NCBI GenBank assembly: GCA_008828725.1
Contig: MEHQ01004429.1
Span: 349,374 to 413,373, forward strand
DNA length: 64,000 nucleotides
Direction of reading: 5' to 3'
DNA from: Saccharina japonica
Lineage: Eukaryota > Sar > Phaeophyceae > Laminariales > Laminariaceae
Within the stretch, counting starts at the first letter, position 1. The number at the start of each line of letters is the position of its first letter. Of the stretch, positions 41,601 to 50,600 are shown piece by piece. The position numbers were made by a program, and so were the translations under genes. The notes beneath the pieces were generated by a model. The model saw only the letters and a list, made by a program, of their open reading frames with translations, ran no database searches and was not told where the DNA came from.

Positions 41601-43360
41601 TCAGCCGGAGGCTCTCTCACCCAGGCTCTCCCACCCCCCGCGCGTTTGATTCGCCGGTAGCCAACGCGGCACCACCTCGTCGCAGAGAGGACGTAATTAC
41701 TCCGGGAAAATAGACGCTGCGAGACATTCTTTCCTGTTTTGGAAGCCACCTTGTTCTGCCATGCACACCTCGATATTCAGCAATTACCCCATGCTTTGTT
41801 ACCCCCGATTGGAGTGTTCTGTGAAAAGAAAATTTCGAAAAAGATCGACCTTTTTTTACGTCAACGATACGGCCTATTTTGCGCTAGAAAATACTCGCCG
41901 CCTCCACGCTGCTACTGTCCGAGCAGGGATTTCCTCGAGTAGTGCGAAACACGACGACGCCAGAAAAATACAAGAAATACAAAAATGATGCTTAACCCCT
42001 TAAGAACCGGTCCCACGGTTTTGGGGACAAACTACTTGGAATCAGTATGGGGTAAGTTTTGCAGTTCTGAAAGGGTTAATATTTACTTTACCCACGTGTT
42101 ACTTTTTAGCTTTTGCTGCTGTTGTGGCGGGGTAGGGAGTGCCTCTTTAACACGAACGAGTCTATTTGGTCCTCTTGGCTACAGCACTATTCCTGTAACA
42201 TGTATTAACAGTGCGAATGCACGCCGTGCGACACGTTTGTTTGTTTAGGTCTTAACCCAAGGGGGTCGATTCGGAAGTTATATTAGCCCGTTTAGGACTG
42301 CAGTTCCGATATGGGGACAGAACACTTGGAATTAGACTGGAATATGTGGTGCTGTACAGTGCAGTACTAAAAGAGGGTTATAATTAATCAAGGCGATGAC
42401 TAACCAAGTTTGTATATACGAGCGAGCGTCAAACATCGCATGAGCACAGACGGCAGCAGCACGAGCACGTGCAACAGCGTGGGAAAGAGTCGGCGCGGCT
42501 TGCCCTCTCCCGTCAAGGCTTCTCGCACGTATGGTATACGCGTACGTGAACGTCAGTTTGCATAGGGACTTTTTTACTTATTTTAATCCTCCGGCGGATG
42601 GGTAAAAATAAAGCTTAAGCCATCCACACTTCCACGTCATAGGGACTGTACATACCTACATACCCCGTACAGGAGTACCACATTTCTGAGAGTTTTCGAG
42701 GCAACATTACCATTTCTACATTTCCACTGTTGAAATTTCAAAATTACGTTCACAAAAAAAAAGTGTCTCCGGGCCAGCACGTGCTGCACTGCTTTATATG
42801 ACCGCCTTGTTTGTTTGCTGCTGCGCTCGTTGTCAAATATCACATATATCATAGGTCTGCTGTCACATAGTGCTACCCACTGGTGGTGTGCTGCTGGTTT
42901 TCGGGAAGGAACCTTCCTTGGAACCTTCCTTCGCAACGAAGAACCTTCCTACCGGTTCAGTCAGAGGGTAACTTTTTGTTTTTACTTGGTTTTAGACCAC
43001 CCTGCCTGCGGGTCTCAAAAATGGGTAGTACGGGGGACCGTATTAAATAGAACCCACGGTACACACAAGAACTATATATTAACCTGTTTTTACTAACAAT
43101 TTTTGGTCCTATTTACTATGGTCCTCCGTAGTGGGATACCGGGAGTGTTTTGTTTTATGTCCATCCCTGGTTCAGTCGGCAATTGGACGTGCTGCTACAC
43201 TTTTGATCCATTAGTAGGCTCGGCAACAAGCCCTACTACCAAGGTACATATATATGCGTCTTACCTGCGGTCCCATACTTGAGGACCTTGTCCGGCTTGG
43301 GCACCTTGCATTCCTCCGAGAGAAGGTCGGGATACTGCTGTTCCACCAGACTGCCTTCCA
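29517..43360 (-). CDS. PGM3: Phosphoacetylglucosamine mutase (start exon not identified)
   Basis: Converts GlcNAc-6-phosphate to GlcNAc-1-phosphate in cytosolic UDP-GlcNAc synthesis. Exons 5'->3': 43360?-43265, 39270-39198, 38392-38269, 37838-37722, 37050-36932, 36403-36291, 35842-35715, 35147-35043, 34181-34075, 33717-33627, 33282-33230, 32982-32817, 32107-31964, 30954-30794, 29667-29517. From exon 2 the frame has 550 residues and aligns end to end with human PGM3 (542). All phosphohexomutase motifs are intact: YGTAG at the exon 1/2 junction, TASHN with the phosphorylated Ser, DGDAD metal loop, EANGHG sugar loop, RPSGTED phosphate loop. Intron phases are mixed (0, 1, 2). Exon 1 starts after an in-frame stop at 43395-43397; an acceptor at 43361 fits, so a further upstream exon with the ATG is expected. 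Confidence 0.96.
29778..30071 (-). repeat. GATC-rich inverted-repeat element, copy in PGM3 intron
   Basis: TCCGACCGATTATCG to TCTGCCCGA, with six AGATNATCTATCTGT units at the end (29970-30060). Lies in the last PGM3 intron. Confidence 0.82.
31655..31758 (+). mobile_element. TTAA-type miniature element, copy 2
   Basis: TTAACCCCTTAAGAACTGG to GAGGGTTAA. Almost identical to copy 1 for its first ~75 bases. Confidence 0.88.
34075..34181 (-). CDS. PGM3: PGM3 metal-binding DGDAD exon
   Basis: Encodes [18 protein letters not shown]. The three Asp of DGDAD coordinate Mg2+ in this family and are all present. The exon ends AC, completed to Thr by G from the next exon. Confidence 0.95.
34680..35036 (+). 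repeat. C-tailed repeat, copy in PGM3 intron
   Basis: Near full length, antisense to PGM3. Its C tail ends 6 bases from the 5' splice site of PGM3 exon 8 (35043), so the pre-mRNA has a G run immediately after the donor. Confidence 0.92.
38269..38392 (-). CDS. PGM3: PGM3 active-site serine exon
   Basis: Encodes [21 protein letters not shown]. Ser in TASHN is the phosphoserine of the phosphohexomutase superfamily. It is followed by [11 protein letters not shown], matching VKLVDPLGEML of the human enzyme. The preceding junction rebuilds LRSRKTG without loss of register. Confidence 0.95.
39889..40296 (+). repeat. C-tailed repeat, copy in first PGM3 intron
   Basis: Full-length but more diverged (for example CGGCATGGTAGGAATGTGAGG). 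It has an extra segment after the CCGTATGCAAGAAAG motif. The C tail is lost and the end reads GAGTACACCCTC. Confidence 0.88.
40315..40341. repeat. Perfect 12-bp stem hairpin
   Basis: GAGGTCGTCTGC - ACG - GCAGACGACCTC, just downstream of a C-tailed repeat copy. A third arm, TAGACGACCTC, follows at 40353. Confidence 0.85.
41353..41548 (+). mobile_element. CGGGGGACC inverted-repeat element split by a hairpin-ended repeat
   Basis: Ends CGGGGGAGCACAGTAAA and TTTACTGTGGTCCCCCG enclose a fragment of the hairpin-ended family (41405-41492), which begins with the palindromic end and stops in GGTTCATATTCGT. The second insertion is therefore younger than the first element. Confidence 0.82.
41992..42079 (+). 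mobile_element. TTAA-type miniature element, copy 3
   Basis: TTAACCCCTTAAGAACCGG to CTGAAAGGGTTAA, 88 bp. The ends are a perfect TTAA-CCC and GGG-TTAA pair, the signature of piggyBac-class target duplication and terminal bases. Confidence 0.9.
42283..42380 (+). mobile_element. TTAA-type miniature element, diverged copy
   Basis: TTAGCCCGTTTAGGACTG with TGGGGACAGAACACTTGGAA, ending GAGGGTTA. It shares the layout but is clearly older. Confidence 0.65.
43025..43128 (+). mobile_element. CGGGGGACC inverted-repeat element
   Basis: CGGGGGACCGTATTAAAT to ATTTACTATGGTCCTCCG, ~104 bp, flanked by TA on both sides. Internal CGGTACACACAAGAAC and TTTTACTAACAATTTTTGG are shared by the family. Confidence 0.85.
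43265..43360 (-). CDS. PGM3: PGM3 most upstream exon found ([11 protein letters not shown])
   Basis: Reads [17 protein letters not shown] then [14 protein letters not shown], ending one base into a Gly codon at a GTAAGA donor. The next exon supplies GG-TTC, giving YGTAGFR as in all AGM1 enzymes. The 5' boundary at 43360 is the best acceptor in the open frame but is unproven. No in-frame ATG was seen, so the initiator lies in another exon between here and 47.4 kb. Confidence 0.8.
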
Positions 43361-44268
43361 CTTGATGATCACCACGTAGTAGACGGACGAGAGTTCAAAT
43401 CGATCGGCGAATTTCGGGTTAAGTGTAAAGATCGAAAAAAAGGTTACATGTACAGCAAGTATTTATGTACGTGTGTGAAATACGAGGCGTATTTACAAGT
43501 AGTCGGGATACTGTGTCCCGGGCTTGGTTTCTTATTCGAATAAGGGTGTGTTCCACACTAACTTTAAGTTTGACGAGAGTCGACAAGGGAAGAAAGTGCT
43601 GAAATATTATCGCGATAAAAATGCAAGGCACGTACCGTAGTGGGGAGGGAGGAGAACAACCTACTTTTAGTGGCCCCGCGTCTGAGTTACGACTATCTAC
43701 AGAGGGAGAGAGACAAGAAGGGCGAAGATAATAAATGGGACGGTGCAAAAACAAAAAAAAATGTCCGCTCCCGAAATTCAGTATTTTCCCGGAAATTTCA
43801 GGCTGAGTTTCTAATGGGGCTCTTTCTTATGGTATGCCTTGATGCCTTATCATGAGAGGGTGGGCGGTGTACGGTGCCAGTGTGAAATATAGCAGGAATC
43901 AATCTGGGGGTAAATGTAAGGACCACTTGATCTTCATATTACACTTCAAACAGTCCTTATATTTTCGCTCATAGTGTAATACGAGGGACGTGTGTACGTG
44001 ACAGCTGTGTACGTACTCGTACCTGGCATATATAATACATGTTCCTTGGTTTCTCATACCAGTAAATGCAACCGCTCTGTCCGGATATTCGAGGACCGTT
44101 TGGATATTCGTGATAATACCCCAATGGTCGTTACATTTCCGGACCGGTGGTCAGTTACATCTTACACACTAACGTACCGGTATTACAGCGGTAGTCACAC
44201 AGGTTGGTTGCGCCCCTGAGAAGTTTTATTGCCCGCCGTGTGGCGGTACCTATCTTAAATTACAGCAG

Positions 44269-44434
44269 TACAGGACACCTAATAATAAACAAACGACAAG
44301 AAAGCAAAGCTGAGATTTAGAGGAAAATAAGAAATTCGGGATTCGTTATCTTGAAATTAGTGTCGACAGCACCCTCTCTCAAATAAGAAATCCAGCATGG
44401 ACCAGATTTCATGTTTCTTGTTAGGTGTCCTGTA
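44269..44434. mobile_element. Inverted-repeat element, TACAGGACACC ends
   Basis: TACAGGACACCTAATAATAA on the left is matched by TTAGGTGTCCTGTA on the right, 166 bp in total. It is flanked by CAG on both sides, a possible 3-bp target duplication. Single copy in the window. Confidence 0.6.
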
Positions 44435-47316
44435 CAGCTATCAATACATAGATAGGTAGTGCATCGTGCGAAACATCTCCCTAAGGGTCTTCACTACTGC
44501 TGTTTCTGTTTGCAAACTGCTGCTTCTGCTACTGCACACGCAGTCAACGGTTCGGGTCTCGGGTATCTCGTTGTACCTCGAGTCTCGACGAAAGCAAGGC
44601 AAGAAGGCTCACTGCGGCCCGCGGCCCGGAAGAACATGCGTTATTGCGCCAGCCTACGTATCGTTTACGTTAACTCGTACGTATACAAGAAAAAACGCTT
44701 TTTGTTCCGTGAGAGTCAAACGATTCCGAATTGGCGTCAAAAGGAAAGCTGACCATGGATCCGTTTTGATTACGAGTACATATCGATCCAGGTAGGATAC
44801 AAAATCAGCTCGTACATAGCCCAACACCGAAGTAAACAGCAGTACGAGGCAGTAATCTATAGCAGTTGCTGCTCTAACGATCGACGGCAAAAATTGCATC
44901 CGAGAAGTCAGAGTGCCCGACAATCGCCAGAAACGACACAGCAGCAGCAGCAACAGCAGCAGCAACCTTCCAATAAATGTCCGCAAAAAAATGTACCTTG
45001 AGAGCACAGCACACCCAAAGCTACTGGCGTCTACGATGGCCACGAGGCAAAGCCGCCGGTACAGCAAGCAATACCCACGTCTGAAGCGAGGGGTAGAGCG
45101 CTCAGCGAGAGAGCTACCCGGCGATAGGAGGGGGGCGCACATGGACCTGCCTGTTGTTCACGAACTGAACCAAACGCATGTCCGCACGCTTGTTTGTACT
45201 GACAGCAGACAGGCAGTAGCAGAGTATCGTACGCGTACCACAACGTTTTCCGCTATCATATGTACGAATCAAAACATAGTTCCCCACTACACAGCAGTGC
45301 ATGCCTCGCGTCCTCTCACTTGTCTCTTCGCGCTCTTCTCGTCAGACGGTCAGGTTCCGAGTCGTGCTGAGTGCTCTGGGCCTGCTTTGCTTGGATTGGG
45401 CTTTGAGCTGCTGTGTGCAGTGCTGCTGCGTGATGATAAGATGATGTGAGATGCGATGTTCGATGCTCCCCTCACGAAGCCTCTTTGCGGCGAGATAAGT
45501 CGCTCCGCGCCGCTTTTTGATTGGCTGACGCCGTGACGGCGACGGCTTGCGTGACGTCGTGACGCCGTCAATGCCGTCCGCCGTCACACCGTGACTTTTT
45601 GTCGCCGGACCTTGATATTGATATCTTGATATCCTACGACTACTGCTGTGAAGTACGTAACGGCTATGATACGCACGTTGGATGAATTAACACGTACTCG
45701 TACTGTCCTGCCGTTGAGCTATTCATGCGCCAGTGCACCAGAGGCCAAAGTATATACGTACGTAGACCCTAGATTATACGCGAACTGCTCTCGGGCGCCA
45801 GTACGCAGCTAAAAGGTACCCATCCCACAGGCCTGGCATGCATGGCATGCATGCATTCTTGCATGTGGTTGCATGTGGAACTATTTCTGAGCACGCGGCT
45901 TGTCCGGATGGTGGTGGTGGTTGGGGGGAACCACTCGCGCGTATATGGTACATGCACACGCGGACACACGGCCCAACGGGATTTACCTCTAGGGTTTGAT
46001 CAACGACCCGTGCCACTCTTTCTTCGGCGCACTGCCCGACTCCAACCGGTGTCTGCAAATCCGCTACGAGTGCCGGCACGTACCCAGAAAATACTTGTTT
46101 TTATCTGGGGAATCCGAAGTATGATATATTCTCGACAAGTACCAGTAGACGAATTTCGAGGCACAGGCGTCTCCAAGAGTGGAAGGCGCAACAAAGCCAT
46201 CATGAGGATCCACCGGTGCTGGGACCTCGGAGGGAGGCAAAAGAGGGTTGGCGCTCTCAGGCGAGGGAGGGTCTGTCTGGTGTTTAGGTTATTCGTGGGT
46301 GTCGGCGGTCGCCGACCGATGTTGACGGAGAGTCTGCTGCTTCGGTTTTCGCGAGGTCGTGAGGTACTACTGTGTCTCTCGAAACGGTTTCACAGTCGAT
46401 AAAAATATCATAATAGCCGGTACGTTTACACAGTTACGATTACGGACACGAACGTACTGTTCGAAGCGAGAAGCAGGGTCTCTCGGAGGGGGAGTCGTAA
46501 GGATCAGACAGGCATTGGGACCTCGGGGGGGAAGCAAAAGGAGGGTTGGCGCTCGCCGATGTGGAAGAGTCTGCCGTTTCGCGCTATTCGTGGGGTCGTG
46601 GGGTCTCATTCGAAATATGGTTTCAAAACTTCAAGAAAATAAGTCTATTAATAGATCCAAGCCTGATATGATGCAGGAAGGTAGCTGAAAAAGGGGGTGA
46701 ATGGTTGAGGTATGTATGGGGATTTGATTCCCTGTGTGTGCTTCTGCGAGTCTACCTATATCTAGACGGGCGCGCAGTTATGCTGGCCCCCGGGCTCCTG
46801 CTGAGTTCAGGGGTGGAGGTGTGGAGGTGTGAGTTACCGCTTCTTTGCGTGCCTTAACTCTCACAGATGGCCACTTGTAGAGTAGACTTCATTTTAGGAT
46901 TTCAGAGATATGACGTAACGAGACAGTTTGCCAACAGGTTCGAGTATATCTCACCTTTACAGCATACTCAAGTATACGAAGTATGCATACATACATGTTG
47001 CTCGTTGTATTTGCCACAAGACGACTCTTCTAAATGCGCGTCGGTGGCTCTCGAACGATCTTCTTGCGTTCTCTCTCCTTATTAAGCAAAAGGCTGCACT
47101 TACTTACTTGCGTCGCTTCGTCAAAGACCATAGAGCAGCACCACGAGTGCCACAACGTTTCAGTCGGAAATCCACTCTACAAAAGCTACAGCAACAATTC
47201 GACTTCACAAGTCGGCGCAAGCACAAAACAGAAAAAACGATCAACACAAGGCTACGTACACAGAGCTCTAGACTACGTATTATACATGTATACAACACGC
47301 CTCTAAACTCGCGTCG

Positions 47317-47400
47317 TACCACTATGTACCTAAATATAAGCACCATTTGAATAGCAATACTAAATACAAACGATGCTTGTATTTAGGTACAGAGTGATAC
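47317..47400. mobile_element. TACCAC..AATATAAGG element abutting the dynein stop
   Basis: TACCACTATGTACCTAAATA and TATTTAGGTACAGAGTGATA, 84 bp. It begins ~10 bases past the dynein stop codon in gene direction. A weaker relative is at 43905-43985. Confidence 0.82.
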
Positions 47401-47409
47401 ATACACATT

Positions 47410-47671
47410 TTACTGGACGGTGTCCCCCGACCCACAGAGCAGAGCAACTCCTCGCAGCGTCCAATGACTGGGAGGTTTACTTCTTGCCGCTAAGGTGACC
47501 AAGAAAATAATGTACTTGTCCGTCCTCAGAGAGTACTTATACACGGGACAGTCGAAGCCCCCCTGCGGGCCGTAGTCCCCGCTCAGCGCCTTCCGCTGCG
47601 CCTTGGTGACCGCTGTCACGTACATCACGGGCACGCTGCTGAAAAGCTCCTTAGGTTTGGATTCTACCAGG
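47410..47671 (-). CDS. Dynein C-terminal exon and stop
   Basis: Encodes LVESKPKELFSSVPVMYVTA through FDCPVYKYSLRTDKYIIF and HWTLRGVALLCGSGDTVQ, with TAA at 47412-47410. An inverted-repeat element begins 10 bases after the stop, so it must lie within or bound the 3' UTR. Confidence 0.96.
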
Positions 47672-50600
47672 CTGAGAGAAAATGCGGCAAAGGCGGGATG
47701 ATGTCAGGGGCGTTAGGGAATGCTGATGTGCCTTATATTTGGATAAACACCAGGCGGAAAAGCACAGCATCAGAGGGGGGATGGCACAGGGGGGCGTTCA
47801 GGAATTGACGTATTATCTCCTAGCCACCTTAGAACTATGTACTATCACTACCTTGGAAGGCCGGTATTTACCGCAGAATAGGTAATTGGTCCGTTTTCGT
47901 ATTGTTTGGATGGCGTTCGTATTCGGGATAATCATGAAGGGAAGGGCTCTTCCTTTCCATCTCAGATGTCACCGTGGCTCTTGGACAAACAAGGCTGTTT
48001 GTCTCCTTCTGATCTACACGAACGTGAGTAACACCAAGGACGTGCTAAGTAGGCAGACTTGCAAGGGGATACTCTGTGTCCCCCTATAGTCACCTTAGAA
48101 CTACCTGCACCCGCGGTTTTGGGAACAAAGATGCTTGGAATTCGAGTAGAATAGTTTTTTTTGCAGTGGTACCAGGTATACATTAAGGGCTAAGGCAGTG
48201 CCGGACGCTTGCTTCGATAGGGGTACTTCAGCACTTTTGGGCACTTTATTTTCTGACAGACTATTACTGACTATCACTAACTATCACTGATTATCACTGA
48301 CTATTACTGACTATTACTGGCTGTTACTGACTATCATTGACTACTATTGACTATTACTGACTTTTTCTGACTATAACTTTAACTTTACTATTACTGATTA
48401 TTACTGACTGTAACTGACTATAACTGACTATTGCTGACTATTGCTGACTACTACCGACTACTCCTGACTATCACTGACTACGAGTAGTACTGACTATTGC
48501 TGACTATTACCGACTACTACTGACTGTTACTGACTATTACTGACTATTACTGACTATTACTGACTATTACTGACTATTACGGACTATCACTGACTATTAC
48601 CATACTCCTCGATCGAGGAACACCCTACGGTTGTAGAATCGCTGGAATACCTTACCTTGTGTTTTTTTACGACACTTTAGGCCGTGGGACTTTCTATCGG
48701 GTGGCCCTTTCAGTTTTTTTTGTCGACGTCATTTTTCTTGTTGGGGTGAGGAAATATATTGCTCCTCCATCGCGGGGTCTCGGGAAAAAAAGGGTGCACG
48801 CCCATCGTTTCATGCATCCGCGTACGGTTCCTGGCACTCATACGTGACTGCCGCTGCGGTAGGTTTAGCCACTAATCAACCAGTCTACTAAGATTAGTAG
48901 TAGCGTGACTGCGCAGGAGAAAAGTAAAAGCTAGGAATACGCTGCGCCCGTGTTCTTCGCGCGGCGATGATCTACAGCAGCAAGTAGCCATACCCGCTAT
49001 AGATTCCTTGCATTTTTAGTTCGGGCACCGTTTTTTTTGTTTTTCATTCTTCCCCCAAAGTAGCAGTGGCCGCTGCCGTCTGCAAGACCATCATCGTCGT
49101 TTTTGTTGTTTGCCTTCATCACTTCCCTCTCTATACTATAATCAAGTATCAAAAGAAGGATTCTAGTCTTGAGCGCGATCGGATCAAATCCTCACACTGT
49201 TTTGTTTGAAGGCATACTGCTGGAATCGAAAGACAAAAAAAACAAGAATCAGTCAGTAAAATATGGCATTTCCACGGCAAGTATGGAATTTTGAAACAAA
49301 TGTTTTGCAGATTCACTACACATGACCTCGAAATAAATTGGGTGGATGATGTAAAAGAGAGATAGATAGATAGGTAGATAGAGATATACATATATAGGTA
49401 GATAGATAGATAGATAGACTAGATAGATAGACTAGACAGGTAGATAGATAGATAGATCGGTAGGCAGATAGGGGGGCCGACGAAACATAACAAAAAAACG
49501 AATTGTAAAAGATGATTTAGCACCTGTTTTCTGCTCGATTCCATTGGGCCCCGTCGAGATAGAGGCCGTGAATATACACTCCCTCTTTTGGCGGCGCCTT
49601 CACTTGCTCCGCCTTCTCAAACTCGGTCACCTGCCAGCAGGCAACCGTTGCGGTTGGTCAAAATTGGAAGAATTCGCCTCGACCTGTGCTACTCCCCGAC
49701 AATTTGTATGCACAGCAAGCAGTTGTTATCTGACAAAAGGTAAGTTTGCGGAATGCAAAGGATGATGTTGTCGTCTTCTAAACACCTTTATTTTTGTTGT
49801 TTCCGAAAAGTAAACTTGATTTGTTCCTTCTTGGAAACAACAAAATGCACCACGGGCAACGCAAAGACGGTCGAGGATGACACCAACCCCCCCCCCCCCC
49901 CCTCCGGATTTTTCCAAGGATACAAATGTAATCCCGAATGCGCCGTCTGCTTGTCTCTCTTTGAGCGTAGCGTGACACGCAACAGCATTTTATATCGCTA
50001 GTCACCTCGGTGTGGAGTACCACTCCATCCAGGCTCCACCGATCAGCCTTGTGCGCCCGAGTCACCTCCTGCTGCACTGCTGTAACGAAACCCTGGAAAC
50101 GCGAAAATTTGGAAACCCCGTGGGAGGTGGGTGAAGGGGGAGGGGGGGTGTACTCGTGTCATGCATGGCCGTAGTCGTATGGCCATAGACCCTCGCATCT
50201 TAACGACGCCGGGACGAAGCACGTCGACTTTTCACCGACCAGGAATGCATTGCTTGCACCAAGCGCGGAGCGCCGTGAGGTGTTCGGCGAGTCGCATGAA
50301 GGGTGAGCTGCATCCTAAAAAACGTTATCCACTAGACGCCATCCAGTGGGCGCGATAAACAGGGAAATCAAGACCTCAAGAACCAGTGCTCCGAACTAAA
50401 CGAGAAACGCATGATCACCTTCTCTGCCTGCAGGCATGATACTTAGTGGATACTTTTGTTTTGGGGGGGGGGGAAACTGAGCCATAAGTTTCACTATTAG
50501 CAACATTCTTGAAGTTGCGCTATTCTACGTATACCACGGGATGTGTTTTCGTTTGTGCCGTCGGATTTTTCAAAAGGCGATGTCAAACCGCTTTTTTCGT

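Larger units (their letters stand above)
30072..43264 (-). other. PGM3 introns: content
   Basis: Last intron (29668-30793): GATC-rich element. 30955-31963: a TTAA element (31655-31758). 35843-37049: mostly unique. 37839-38268: three imperfect ~95-bp repeats (37900-38130) sharing TAAACGCAGGCTA. 34182-35042: one C-tailed repeat that ends beside the donor of exon 8. First intron (39271-43264, 4 kb): the C-tailed repeat at 39889-40296, a 12-bp-stem hairpin, an element with a nested insertion (41353-41548), two TTAA elements and one more inverted-repeat element (43025-43128). Confidence 0.65.
43398..47409. other. Region upstream of PGM3 and downstream of the dynein gene
   Basis: Should hold the PGM3 promoter and its initiator exon, neither of which I could define. 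It contains a small inverted-repeat element (44269-44434), two further ones (43905-43985, 47317-47400), CAG-rich tracts (44936-44964), CATG-rich palindromic sequence (45838-45880), and a duplicated ~150-bp block (46218-46405 and 46505-46650). Confidence 0.55.

Noticed and set aside
48254-48600. CRISPR array
   Set aside because: Units are contiguous ~10-mers without unique spacers, in a eukaryotic intron. It is a minisatellite.
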